This document shows, in pieces, positions 9,504-18,124 of a DNA stretch of 64,000 nt (within the stretch, counting starts at the first letter, position 1; each line of letters opens with the position of its first letter). Both the position numbers and the translations under genes were made by a program. Origin of the DNA: Fuerstiella marisgermanici (GTDB lineage: Bacteria > Planctomycetota > Planctomycetia > Planctomycetales > Planctomycetaceae); assembly GCF_001983935.1 (NCBI RefSeq), contig NZ_CP017641.1, positions 3,162,001-3,226,000 of the forward strand. The letters are read 5' to 3'. Under the pieces are notes generated by a model that was not told where the DNA came from, searched no databases, and saw only the letters and a program-made list of their open reading frames with translations.

Positions 9504-10679
9504 TTACGACGCCGACGACGTAGCTTCCTTTTCAGAAGCGGGCGCTGCGGTCACTTCCGGCTTGTCGTAGCCGAAGCGGTCGAAGGCCGGCTTCAATTCG
9601 TTGTACACGCGATCCACCCAGTACGGGTCGTCGTTGAATTCGTTCTTCTTATAACGTTTCAGCGATTCCACCTGCGGTTCAAGTTCCTTCTCCAGCGCTT
9701 CGAAGCCGGGAAGGTCGAGTCCCGCATAGGCTTTTCGCAGCACGCCAATCGGGTCCTGTTCCAGTTCTTCGTAACAGATTTCGTGACGGTGCTCTTCAGG
9801 AACCAGCAGGCGATCACGTTCGTACTTTTCGAAGCCGAATTTGTACGATTCAATCACCTGCTCTTCGTTGCCATCAAACACGCTGCGTCCCAGCGTGTTT
9901 TCTTCAATCATCCGCCGCCGCAGGTGCAGGGCAGAACGAAAAATGTTGTACGGGTTGCGGTGGATGTACAAGAACCGAGCGTCAGGGAATAGCTCTAACA
10001 ATTCCGGAATGCGATACGTGTGAAACGGCGACTTCATCATAATCCGTTTCGGTGACGTAAAGGTCAGCTTTTTCACCAGCAGCGCCAACGAATCCTTCCA
10101 GCGTTGACGTTCCTCGGGCTCCAGTCGCTCAAAGTCCAATGCCTTCCAGAAGTGCGAAAAGTCGGTCGGGTGAGACAGCAAATTGATGGGCGACACGTTG
10201 CTCATGATGCACAGAGAAACGTCGTCTTCCTGCGGCGCGTCCCAATGAACCGACATGTTGTCCATCGGGCGATTCTTAGGGACAAACGGAGCCGTCAGCT
10301 TAGTGACGGCTTTTTCCGTCAGTAGAAAGTGCCACGGAAAGAGAGCTCGGTACAGGCCCAGATGTTGAAACTGTGGATCGTGGCTGAGCAGGTTTTGCAG
10401 CAGCGTGGTTCCACTGCGCCAATAGCCGAAGACAAACAGCGGCGGATGCTCAACCTTCGTTTCGCGAACACGTTTCCCATAGACCAGCGATTCGGCCCGC
10501 TTCATCACGGAATTGAACACGCCCGAAACCGGCAGACTCAGGATGCGGCCAAGGCGACTCCAATGCAGCGACGGCTTCGACCGAAAAAGTCGCCACAGCC
10601 CGGAGCATGACATTCCGTGCCAAATCAACAGGCCACCCTGGGAGTGCTTCGCGGCTTTGGTGGTTTTCCTTGTGCTCAT
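9504..10679 (-). CDS. PAPS-dependent sulfotransferase
   Basis: The 391-residue protein has the two PAPS-binding signatures of the family: the 5'-phosphosulfate loop GYWRSGTTLLQNLL (residues 85-98) and the 3'-phosphate motif LYIHRNPYNIFRSALHLRRR (about 220-239). The segment PKRIMMKSPFHTYRIPELLELFP precedes the second motif, as in the bacterial sulfotransferase_3 type. It should transfer sulfate from PAPS to a hydroxyl on a glycan, lipid or small molecule. The last ~25 residues are Ala/Ser/Glu-rich and probably disordered. The downstream phosphodiesterase gene starts 3 bases after its stop, indicating coupling. Planctomycetes often carry many sulfotransferases alongside sulfatases; none of the latter is seen here. 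Confidence 0.9.
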   Translation of the reverse strand: MSTRKTTKAAKHSQGGLLIWHGMSCSGLWRLFRSKPSLHWSRLGRILSLPVSGVFNSVMKRAESLVYGKRVRETKVEHPPLFVFGYWRSGTTLLQNLLSHDPQFQHLGLYRALFPWHFLLTEKAVTKLTAPFVPKNRPMDNMSVHWDAPQEDDVSLCIMSNVSPINLLSHPTDFSHFWKALDFERLEPEERQRWKDSLALLVKKLTFTSPKRIMMKSPFHTYRIPELLELFPDARFLYIHRNPYNIFRSALHLRRRMIEENTLGRSVFDGNEEQVIESYKFGFEKYERDRLLVPEEHRHEICYEELEQDPIGVLRKAYAGLDLPGFEALEKELEPQVESLKRYKKNEFNDDPYWVDRVYNELKPAFDRFGYDKPEVTAAPASEKEATSSAS

Positions 10680-10793
10680 AATCTTGGTGCGTTCCCGCAG
10701 CGTCCGGCGCTGTACGTCTGACTTCGGCGGTCGGCAGCATGCCCATCCTCAAAGGATGACATACGTGTCCCGTCCATGTCGCAAAAGGGCTGA

Positions 10794-10811
10794 TCGGGAC
10801 AATCGTCCCGA
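10794..10811. repeat. Perfect inverted repeat between sulfotransferase and ilvD genes
   Basis: TCGGGAC and its complement are separated by AATC (7-bp stem, 4-base loop). It lies about 87 bases past the ilvD stop, with no T run directly after it on either strand. It could be a weak ilvD terminator or a dispersed intergenic hairpin. Confidence 0.45.
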
Positions 10812-10897
10812 ACTACATTAGTCTGAGCAGGACAAGCGTCCAACCCGTGTTTGGCAAATTTTCGCCAGTCGCTCTGTTCGCTACGGCGAGGACTGAA

Positions 10898-12586
10898 TCA
10901 TTCGTCAGTCACACACCCTTCTGACGCAGACTTCACTGTCTTGATGTACTTGTAGAGTGTACCTCGCGTGGCTTTGTACGGCGGTGCGGTCCACGACTTC
11001 CGCCGACTCGCAAAGTCCTCTTCGGATAGATTCACGTTGATTTCGTTGGCTTCCGCATCAACTGTCACGATGTCGCCATTTTGTAGCAGACCAATCGGTC
11101 CGCCCACCTGAGCTTCCGGCGTAATATGGCCCACGATAAATCCGTGCGAACCGCCACTAAATCGGCCGTCCGTCATCAAGGCCACATGATCACCCAGACC
11201 TGCTCCAATGATGGCGGAAGTCGGGGTCAACATCTCCGGCATGCCGGGGCCTCCCTTGGGCCCTTCGTAGCGAATGATGACAACGTCGCCCTTCTGGATT
11301 TCGTTGTTTTCCAGGCCCTTCAGCATGTCTTCTTCAGAATCGTAGCACCGCGCAGGCCCGCTGAATTTCAATCCTTCTTTGCCCGTGATCTTGGCGACGG
11401 AACCTTCCGGAGCCACGTTGCCTCGCAAAATACGAAGATGCCCCGTCGCTTTGATCGGCTTTTCGATAGGCTGAATGATTTCCTGACCTTCTGCAAGACC
11501 ATCCAAATCGGCCAGGTTTTCGCCCAGCGTTTTTCCGGTCACCGTCATGCAGTCGCCGGTGATGTAGTTCTTTTCCAGCAGGTACTTCAAAACGGCCGGA
11601 GTTCCCCCCACTGAATGCAGGTCTTCCATCACAAACCGTCCGCTGGGCTTCAGGTCGGCAATAAATGGAACTCGGTCGCTCACCTTCTGGAAGTCGTCAA
11701 GCGTCAAAGGCACGTCCACCGATCGAGCCATCGCAATTAGGTGCAGCACGGCATTTGTCGAACCACCCAACGCCATCACGGTGACCATGGCGTTTTCGAA
11801 TGCTTCGCGCGTCATGATGTCGCGGGGCTTGATGTCTTTTTCCAGCAGGACTTTGATGGCGGCCCCCGCGTTGAAGCATTCCTTCAACTTGTCTGGGTCT
11901 TCGGCCGGAATCGACGAGCTATAAGGCAGACTCATGCCCATCGCTTCAATCGCTGACGACATCGTATTCGCCGTGTACATCCCGCCACACGCTCCGGCAC
12001 CCGGACAGCTTTTGCGGACGATTTCTTTACGCTCATCGTCGTTGATCGATTCGGCCAGATACTGTCCGTACGACTGAAACGCAGAAACGATGTCCAGCTT
12101 GTCACCCTTCGCCGTACAACCCGCTCGAATCGTGCCGCCGTAAACCATCAGTGACGGCCGATTCAGACGCCCCATGGCGATGATGCAACCGGGCATGTTC
12201 TTGTCGCACCCAGGCAGCGAAATATTGGCGTCGTACCACTGTCCGCCCATCACGGTTTCGATGCTGTCGGCGATCAAATCGCGCGACTGCAACGAATACG
12301 ACATGCCTTCGGTGCCCATCGAAATCCCATCGCTGACGCCTATGGTGTTAAACCGCAGGCCAATCAACCCGGCCGCTTCGATGCCTTCTTTGACCTTTGC
12401 CGCCAGGTCCAGCAGATGCATATTGCAACTGTTGCCCTCATACCAGACGCTCGAAATGCCCACTTGAGCTTTGTTCATGTCTTCAGGAGACATGCCCGTC
12501 GCATAAAGCATGGCCTGAGAAGCGCCCTGCGAACGTGGTTGAGTGATCCGGCTGCTGTATTTGTTCAGTTGAGTCATCGAAGTCAA
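10898..12586 (-). CDS. ilvD: Dihydroxy-acid dehydratase
   Basis: This 562-residue IlvD/Edd-family enzyme dehydrates 2,3-dihydroxy-isovalerate and -methylvalerate to the 2-keto acids of Val/Leu and Ile synthesis. The Fe-S ligands are in their usual places: Cys54 in EGNSCNMH, a Cys in [11 protein letters not shown] (about 125-135) and one in [14 protein letters not shown] (about 198-210). Mg-site and catalytic segments such as [18 protein letters not shown] and [14 protein letters not shown] are present. The size and motif spacing suggest the [2Fe-2S] short form. A second ATG three codons in could also be used. It stands alone between gene-free spacers of 218 and 332 bases. Confidence 0.95.
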   Translation of the reverse strand: MTSMTQLNKYSSRITQPRSQGASQAMLYATGMSPEDMNKAQVGISSVWYEGNSCNMHLLDLAAKVKEGIEAAGLIGLRFNTIGVSDGISMGTEGMSYSLQSRDLIADSIETVMGGQWYDANISLPGCDKNMPGCIIAMGRLNRPSLMVYGGTIRAGCTAKGDKLDIVSAFQSYGQYLAESINDDERKEIVRKSCPGAGACGGMYTANTMSSAIEAMGMSLPYSSSIPAEDPDKLKECFNAGAAIKVLLEKDIKPRDIMTREAFENAMVTVMALGGSTNAVLHLIAMARSVDVPLTLDDFQKVSDRVPFIADLKPSGRFVMEDLHSVGGTPAVLKYLLEKNYITGDCMTVTGKTLGENLADLDGLAEGQEIIQPIEKPIKATGHLRILRGNVAPEGSVAKITGKEGLKFSGPARCYDSEEDMLKGLENNEIQKGDVVIIRYEGPKGGPGMPEMLTPTSAIIGAGLGDHVALMTDGRFSGGSHGFIVGHITPEAQVGGPIGLLQNGDIVTVDAEANEINVNLSEEDFASRRKSWTAPPYKATRGTLYKYIKTVKSASEGCVTDE

Positions 12587-12918
12587 TTGGCAGTTTGGGT
12601 GAGGAGATTATTGGGAAGGAAGTTGTGTGGTTCGGGACAGATGGCAAAACCAGATGTGGGACGCTGGTGACGCGAACAAACTCGCCGCACCAGCCCCGTC
12701 CGCCCTCGAAAGTGGTGAATCACTCGCGTGTGCTCACGGAGGCCATGCGTTTTGGCCTTTCTGAGGCCAATCGCGGCTCAAGAACCCACTCGCCGTCGAT
12801 TGTCTATTCGCCGTACTCACGCCAGAGAATACCTGACGAAACGCAGGAACTCGACCGATACCACGTCCAAATCGCAGTTTGCCATGCTTCCCGGCGAAGT
12901 GAGAATTGCAAAAACTGC
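12587..12918. other. Spacer upstream of ilvD
   Basis: About 330 bases lie between the DUF2237 gene and ilvD. I see no convincing coding frame, RNA or repeat. It should contain the ilvD promoter. Confidence 0.5.
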
Positions 12919-13317
12919 CTAGTCTTCCTCACCGGGAGACGGAGCCGGCGCTTCGTTGGCATCCAGACCATATTCCAGCAGCGTGTCCATCGAAATGTGT
13001 TCAATCGCGGACATGTGAGTCGCTTTCAGCAGCAATTTCGGGGCCATTCCGGCTTCCAATGCCTCAAGCCAGCGAGGCAGGCACAGGCACCAGCGATCAC
13101 CGGGCTGCACGCCAGGAAACTGGTATTCCGGAATGGGTGTGGAAAGATCGTTGCCAGCCGCCTTCGAAAATTCCAGAAACTCGGCCGTCATTTCCGCACA
13201 GACCGTGTGCATGCCATGGTCGTCGCCGCACGTGTCGCAGGTTCCCGTACGGAAGAATCCTGTCACCGGATCCGACGAACACACCACCAGATCGCCGCCA
13301 AATACATTCTTAGCCAT
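12919..13317 (-). CDS. DUF2237 family protein
   Basis: The 132-residue protein matches the DUF2237 pattern along its whole length: NVFGGDL at the start, TGFFRTGTCDT, HTVCAEMTAEFLEF, GNDLSTP, FPGVQPGDRWCLCLPRWLEA and LKATHMSAIE. Several Cys and His residues are conserved in the family, suggesting metal or redox chemistry, but the function is unknown. The last ~18 residues are an acidic Glu/Pro/Ala tail. It stands alone, reverse strand, facing the forward ExeA-like pair across a 329-base divergent spacer. Confidence 0.85.
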   Translation of the reverse strand: MAKNVFGGDLVVCSSDPVTGFFRTGTCDTCGDDHGMHTVCAEMTAEFLEFSKAAGNDLSTPIPEYQFPGVQPGDRWCLCLPRWLEALEAGMAPKLLLKATHMSAIEHISMDTLLEYGLDANEAPAPSPGEED

Positions 13318-13646
13318 GTCGATTCTCTTCCCCTGGCCCCAGCTTCACCGGGCCTGCCTCCCCAAAATCACGGAAGACACCTGCGAAACACGAGCGTTCG
13401 CGGGGGCCTGTCCCAATTTTGTGAGGCGCTGATTTTGATCGGCTGATTCCGCCGAATTAGCAGAACCGTCAAGTTCATTCCAACCGGACGCCGATTGTAT
13501 CTGATGGGGGAACCGTATCGCCATTCATTCATGCCGTTTTGCCGAACGGTCGCCGCGATGACAGCGACGGTACCGGAACGAACGCGACGACTCAGGAACC
13601 AGCGTTCGTCCGGCAACAAAGACGCAGTCCGGTCGGGGACAGGATC
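13318..13646. other. Divergent intergenic region
   Basis: These 329 bases separate the reverse DUF2237 gene from the forward gene at 13647 and must hold promoters for both. No clear boxes or repeats were recognised. An in-frame upstream extension of the forward gene to 13539 exists but has no ribosome-binding site or family support. Confidence 0.4.
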
Positions 13647-14291
13647 ATGGACAGAAGAAACAAGACATCTGTAGCCGCAAAGTTTTCGCTCGCGGGCCTG
13701 TCGCGACGGCGCAAAATTGCGGCCGTGATATTGCTGGTTTTGCTGGGAGCAGCAATATCAGACACCGGCACCCCCGACACCGACGCAACCATTTCACAAA
13801 ACGAACACGGCACGTCCCACACGGACATGGACGAAATCTCAGCCCTGCTGGACGTGTTTAACGAAGAACAAGACGGCTCAACCGCTGAACGCACTCCAAC
13901 GGAGCCCGACCCCGTTCACAACACGACGGCCGTCACGCACTTTGACCAGGCCGATCAATCACCCGGCCTGCTGACTATCCCGCCCGCAGCGACCTCCGCA
14001 GTGACCACCACCACGAGCACCGCAGCCGAATCGCCGTTTCAGAACGTTTCGCAATCCGCAGACTATCCGGTCGACTCCACTTCGACAGAAGAACTGTCCG
14101 CAGACGACGAAACCGCCCTCGATCTAATCCTGCCAGATCCCGACGTCGCCACAACCATCGAAGACGATGCGTTTGAACCCGAAGCACCGCCGTCACAAAT
14201 CATTGTTCGTCCGGCGGGATCACGACCGACCACCAGCAAGCCGTCACGGACATCCATTCGCTTCACCGGCACCATCTACCCCGTTCAATAG
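13647..14291 (+). CDS. Single-pass membrane protein with Thr/Pro/acidic-rich outer domain
   Basis: The 214-residue protein has a basic N-terminus (MDRRNKTSVAAKF), one hydrophobic segment (IAAVILLVLLGAAI, about residues 24-38), and a long low-complexity region rich in Thr, Ser, Pro, Asp and Glu that is probably disordered and extracytoplasmic. It ends with a short ordered-looking tail, SIRFTGTIYPVQ. I chose the ATG at 13647 because it follows a GGGGACAGG stretch and places the signal-anchor at the N-terminus. The ExeA-like ATPase gene follows after 14 bases, so the pair is probably one operon. By analogy with ExeA-ExeB of Aeromonas, this could be the membrane partner, but no sequence similarity to ExeB is apparent to me. 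Function unknown. Confidence 0.65.
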   Translation: MDRRNKTSVAAKFSLAGLSRRRKIAAVILLVLLGAAISDTGTPDTDATISQNEHGTSHTDMDEISALLDVFNEEQDGSTAERTPTEPDPVHNTTAVTHFDQADQSPGLLTIPPAATSAVTTTTSTAAESPFQNVSQSADYPVDSTSTEELSADDETALDLILPDPDVATTIEDDAFEPEAPPSQIIVRPAGSRPTTSKPSRTSIRFTGTIYPVQ

Positions 14292-14305
14292 ACACAGAGA
14301 ACAGC

Positions 14306-15121
14306 ATGTACGAAACCTATTGGAATCTCAGCCGCAAGCCGTTTGGTTATCGAGTTGCGGTCGACGACTTGTATCGTTCGAAAGCCGTTCAGTCTGCCGC
14401 GCTGCGCCTGCGCTATTGCATCGACAACAATGCCGGGGCCGCTCTGTTGCTGGGAGCATCCGGTCTCGGCAAGTCTAGTTTGGTGCAGCTATTGAAAGCC
14501 GATGGAACAGAACTGCGACCGTTCGTCCACGTCGCCTTTCCCCGCCTTTCGCCGTCGGAATTGACTCGCGCTGTCGCCTGCGAACTGCTGCAGCAGGACA
14601 ACGTAGAAGACCTGCCGACTGACGTGCTGCTGGTCAAACAGTACAACTGTTTGTTAAAGCATGCGAAGCAGGGAAACCATCCCGTCATCGTCTTCGACGA
14701 AGCTCACCTGCTAAGCAACGACACTCTTGATGAAGTCGTTCTGCCGCTCTTGAATCTGGCGGACACAGACTACGGCTTACAGTTTTCCGTCATCCTTGTC
14801 GGCCAGGCCGTGCTGGGATCTCACATCGCCAGAAACGCGCAACTGCGAGAACGCATCGCCGTAACGGCAACCATGCACGGGCTCTCTGAAAACGAAACGG
14901 CCGACTACATTCGCACTCGTCTGGCCGACGCCGGTTGCGAACGAGAGATCTTCACGGACGAGGCCATCTCAGCCGTGATGAATCTAAGCGGCGGCAACCC
15001 ACGCCGCATCAACCGCCTCTGCGACATGGCACTGCTGGTCGGCTATTCGGATCAGGCTCAACGAATCGAAGGCACAGACATCGAAGCCCTCGCCACCGAA
15101 ATCTTACCCGCCGCCGCCTGA
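14306..15121 (+). CDS. ExeA/GspA-like AAA ATPase
   Basis: The 271-residue protein starts MYETYWNLSRKPFGY, the typical opening of ExeA-type (GspA) and phage MuB/TniB-related AAA ATPases. It carries Walker A GASGLGKSS (about residues 53-61), Walker B HPVIVFDEAHLL (about 125-136), a sensor region SVILVGQ and an arginine-finger-like segment ARNAQLRERI. A C-terminal helical lid has GGNPRRINRLCD (about 229-240). ExeA uses ATP to help insert the secretin through peptidoglycan. This protein lacks the C-terminal peptidoglycan-binding domain of full-length ExeA, and no secretin is nearby. The Thr/Pro-rich membrane protein just upstream is the likely partner. Confidence 0.85.
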   Translation: MYETYWNLSRKPFGYRVAVDDLYRSKAVQSAALRLRYCIDNNAGAALLLGASGLGKSSLVQLLKADGTELRPFVHVAFPRLSPSELTRAVACELLQQDNVEDLPTDVLLVKQYNCLLKHAKQGNHPVIVFDEAHLLSNDTLDEVVLPLLNLADTDYGLQFSVILVGQAVLGSHIARNAQLRERIAVTATMHGLSENETADYIRTRLADAGCEREIFTDEAISAVMNLSGGNPRRINRLCDMALLVGYSDQAQRIEGTDIEALATEILPAAA

Positions 15122-15644
15122 GTATCGAATTCCACTAAATCGCCCCTTGTGAGAACCGGAGCAACATGTATGGCTAGGGTTGGAACGAGGAACGAGTGGA
15201 ACCCCCGGGGCTTCCTTCGCTTCGCTCGACAACGTAGAAATCGCACTCGGCGCATTACGACGGGACCGAAGCTCGCTGAGTTTGGGGCGATACGGTGGAT
15301 ATGCTCGATCATGGATGTTCGCTTGAATGATGCGTCCGCGGTCTACCGCGCGGACATTGCTCGCTGGGCGGTGCAATTGCTGAACGATTCGAGATCTGTA
15401 GTCGAACGAGTAGGCTCGTACTTCGCAGCCCGGCACCGCTGGCGCGCATCGAGTTGGCGTGCAGATCGATTTAACAGTAGAATCATTTGCTTAGCGTTGT
15501 GGACCTTCATCTCATGTCTTTCTGTGGCAATGGCATGACGAATATCAACACCATCCGGCCGAGTTGCGGCCGGTCCATATTCGCATTGATCATCAACCGC
15601 CACAACCAGCTAAGGTCGGCGTTATGCCCGTGGAACTGATGCTC
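15122..15644. other. Spacer with one perfect hairpin
   Basis: About 520 bases after the ExeA-like gene. Open frames on both strands here are Arg-rich and lack start signals. The one clear structure is a perfect inverted repeat at 15555-15573 (CCGGCCG, loop AGTTG, CGGCCGG) without a T run. Confidence 0.45.
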
Positions 15645-15866
15645 ATGAACCTCCAATCTCTGAACAAAATTTGCTTCACAATCTGCATTGTCTGCATTGT
15701 TCTTGGGACTGTCCTGTCATTGGCAATGATCTGGGGCGAAGTCAGAGGCAACTCGTTTGTGTGGAAGTCGTGGTTGACATTAGGAGTGCTCTTCCTTGCA
15801 TCTGCACTGACGCTTAGCGTGAGCAAGACATTGGGCGGGCGGACTGGATCCGGCAACAATGAGTGA
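15645..15866 (+). CDS. Small two-span membrane protein
   Basis: A 73-residue protein starting MNLQSLNKICF, with two hydrophobic segments (about residues 9-30 and 42-60) joined by a short polar loop, GEVRGNSFVWKS. I chose the ATG at 15645 because GGAA lies nine bases upstream; ATGs at 15639 and 15624 are in frame but have poorer spacing. The amphipathic, Trp-flanked segments look like a real membrane protein, and I think similar small proteins occur in other planctomycetes. Function unknown. It is isolated between gene-poor spacers. Confidence 0.55.
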   Translation: MNLQSLNKICFTICIVCIVLGTVLSLAMIWGEVRGNSFVWKSWLTLGVLFLASALTLSVSKTLGGRTGSGNNE

Positions 15867-16380
15867 CACCGGGTTCGTACGGTAGTGCTGAGGACGCCAT
15901 TCTACAGAACGAACAGCACCCAAAAGCGCAGGCTTAACTCGACACCGTTCGCTGTGTTAAGACGGCAGGGTGGCACTATTGATGGTGTGTGTCGATGAGA
16001 ATTTGTGGTGTGCCACTGGTCCGGCCAAGTGGCACGCAGCGAAGTGGGAACGCTGGTCTGAAGCCACTGTTGGACTCGGGAATTTTGCTGCGGTGCGATA
16101 TGATTGAGGTGGCCAGTTGGCGCCGCCTGCGAGGCACGGGGAAATTGCTTCGGTCCTCGCCTTCACGCTTCTTCCGATTCCCCGAGCTCTCCGGCCGCCG
16201 AAGTCCAGGACTTCCATTCAGGCCACCGCCAGGTAAACTCAAGGGCATCCACGCGTCGCCACTGATGGCCTCGCCGCACAACCAATTCGCCATTGTGGCA
16301 ACCCGAGTCTTGGTCGGGCTGTTTCCAAGTTTCGGCGCCGCTCGCCACGCCCGGTCGTTATCTCATTAAAGGCAGTTAAA
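15867..16380. other. Spacer with GTGCCACT hairpin
   Basis: About 510 bases without a convincing gene. It contains an inverted repeat at 16010-16035: GTGCCACT and AGTGGCAC flank a 10-base loop. Open frames on both strands overlap and look random. The region may hold the promoter of the gene at 16381. Confidence 0.4.
16010..16035. repeat. Inverted repeat GTGCCACT...AGTGGCAC
   Basis: A perfect 8-bp stem with a GG/CC step inside the loop. The sequence resembles dispersed GTGCCACTGG-type hairpins that I recall from planctomycete intergenic regions; that resemblance is from memory and unchecked. Confidence 0.4.
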
Positions 16381-16893
16381 ATGAAGTTGTTTTTCGCGGT
16401 TGGCGTGATCTGCGTAGGGGCTCTTTGCGTTGGTGCTTCACGACCAGAAGCAGGTTACTCACGGGCTGAATTTCAGGTGGTGCAAGAAATTGCGAACACC
16501 AAAGTCACTCTTCTTCAGATTTCTCGTGTTACTGCATTCACGCGCCAGTCGAATGAAAATGAAACAGAATTCCGGGAATTCACACCCGGCGTTGAGGTGA
16601 TTTATCTTGTTGAACAGATTGACAATGGGCCTAACGCGGAAGCTCATCATGGTACTGCGCAAGTTCTTGAAAACGGCACACCATTGCAACCAGCAGAAGG
16701 CATAGTCTCGGGCGGTGCTGGAAGCATGGAAACTTACTCAAGCTCCATGCACATCAACGGATCTGATGTGCCACGCGTAGACGACTCCGCACGCGCCAGG
16801 ATTGTTCGAGACTACATACGGGGTGTTGTTCCCAAAGGACCAACAGTGGACCTGCGGCTTCAAATTGTAGGCGGATTGCGCGACATTGGATAA
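16381..16893 (+). CDS. Secreted protein of unknown function, 3' end replaced by IS sequence
   Basis: The 170-residue frame begins MKLFFAVGVICVGALCVGAS, a clear signal peptide, followed by a beta-rich region with FQVVQEIANTKVTLLQISRVTAF and GVEVIYLVEQIDNGP. No known domain was recognised. The left end of the ISAs1-family element begins near 16868, so about the last eight residues (from roughly residue 163) are encoded by insertion-sequence DNA. The natural C-terminus is therefore probably lost. The protein may still be made, or this may be a pseudogene. The fragment is not in frame with the WD40 gene beyond the element. Confidence 0.6.
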   Translation: MKLFFAVGVICVGALCVGASRPEAGYSRAEFQVVQEIANTKVTLLQISRVTAFTRQSNENETEFREFTPGVEVIYLVEQIDNGPNAEAHHGTAQVLENGTPLQPAEGIVSGGAGSMETYSSSMHINGSDVPRVDDSARARIVRDYIRGVVPKGPTVDLRLQIVGGLRDIG

Positions 16894-18124
16894 GATGGTA
16901 TAGATGGCAACCTTCAGTGTCAGTGTGATGTTTCACGCTGCTATGTGTGCTGAAATGTTTGAGCCGCGAAAGGATTCCTGCCATGCCTTTGTCCACCAGT
17001 TTTGTCGATCATTTCTCTGATGTTACGGATCCAAGGCGCGGTGAGCCGGTCTATCCGCTTCAAAATATTCTGTTCATTGCAGTCTGTGCTGTGATCAGTG
17101 GCGCGGATGATTTTGTCGCGATTGCGAAGTTTGGCAGAACGAAACGAGATTGGTTTGCGAAGTATCTCGATCTGTCCGCAGGGATTCCGTCGCACGATCG
17201 TTTCAACGCCATCCTCGCTCTGATTCGTCCTGCAGAATTTGAAAAGTGCTTACTGAATTGGATCACTTCTCTGCAGAAAATCAGTGACGGACAAATCATC
17301 GCGATCGATGGTAAGACACTCCGTCGCAGCTATGACAAAGCCAGTGGCAAGTCGGCCATCCACATGGTCAGTGCATGGGCCACAGCCAATCATATCAGTC
17401 TCGGGCAAGTCGTCGTCGATGCGAAGAGTAATGAGATTACGGCGATTCCCAAACTGCTGGAATTGATCGAGGTTTCCGGTGCTTTAGTGACGATTGACGC
17501 CATGGGTTGCCAAACGGAAATCGCGTCGAAGATTGTCGACGCAGAGGCGGACTATTGTCTTGCCGCGAAAGGCAATCAGCCCACGCTACACGCAGGTCTC
17601 GTCGCGTTCTTCGCCGACCATTTGGAAGATGACTTTGCACGCTGTCCGGTGCGACGATTTGAAACGAAAGAAAACACCGGCGGCCGCGAAGATTTGCGAC
17701 AGTATCTGATCTGTCGTGCGCCGGAGGATCTTCCGGACGCACATCGCTGGAAGAACCTGAAGGCGATCGGGATCGCGATCAACAACACTCTCCGCGACGG
17801 CAAAATGTGCATCGGCATCCGCTATTACATTTTAAGCCGTTATGTCTCCGGCCGTCGTTTCGCCGAAGCTGTGCGGAGCCATTGGGGTGTCGAGAACAAT
17901 TTGCATTGGCAACTGGACGTCACTTTCCAGGAAGATCAATCGAGGATCCGCAAAGGCCACGCAGATATGAACTTCAGCATCCTTCGCCGCACGGCGTTGA
18001 GTCTTCTGAAAAACGAATCCACAGCCAAGGTGGGGATCAAAAACAAAAGACTCAATGCTGCCTGGGATGAGACATACCTCGCGAAAGTCCTGTTCGGCAA
18101 ATGACTTAACGTGCAATCCCCCTG
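16868..18124 (+). mobile_element. ISAs1-family insertion sequence
   Basis: The element contains one transposase gene and is bounded by imperfect inverted repeats: left TAGGCGGATTGCGCG from 16868, right (read inward) CAGGGGGATTGCACG ending at 18124, with 12 of 15 matches. Its length of about 1.26 kb fits ISAs1 elements. I find no direct repeat flanking the ends (left flank ...CTTCAAATTG, right flank GACATCGCTA). This suggests recombination or deletion after insertion. It sits between two genes that both appear cut at its ends. Confidence 0.75.
16983..18104 (+). CDS. ISAs1-family transposase
   Basis: The 373-residue transposase begins MPLSTSFVDHFSDVTDPRR, matching the H-repeat/ISAs1 N-terminal domain, which usually has an FxxxxDPR motif. 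The DDE core is visible as IAIDGKTLRRS, VTIDAMGCQTEIA, YCLAAKGNQPTL and a C-terminal block HWGVENNLHWQLDVTFQEDQSR containing the final Glu. Length and motif spacing look complete, with no stop or frameshift, so the enzyme could be active. I chose the ATG at 16983 over the earlier frame opening at 16947 because family members start at this point. Confidence 0.9.
   Translation: MPLSTSFVDHFSDVTDPRRGEPVYPLQNILFIAVCAVISGADDFVAIAKFGRTKRDWFAKYLDLSAGIPSHDRFNAILALIRPAEFEKCLLNWITSLQKISDGQIIAIDGKTLRRSYDKASGKSAIHMVSAWATANHISLGQVVVDAKSNEITAIPKLLELIEVSGALVTIDAMGCQTEIASKIVDAEADYCLAAKGNQPTLHAGLVAFFADHLEDDFARCPVRRFETKENTGGREDLRQYLICRAPEDLPDAHRWKNLKAIGIAINNTLRDGKMCIGIRYYILSRYVSGRRFAEAVRSHWGVENNLHWQLDVTFQEDQSRIRKGHADMNFSILRRTALSLLKNESTAKVGIKNKRLNAAWDETYLAKVLFGK

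Noticed and set aside
15149-15538. 129-residue forward frame after the ExeA-like gene
   Set aside because: Arg/Trp-rich, no start context, and equally open frames occur on the reverse strand.
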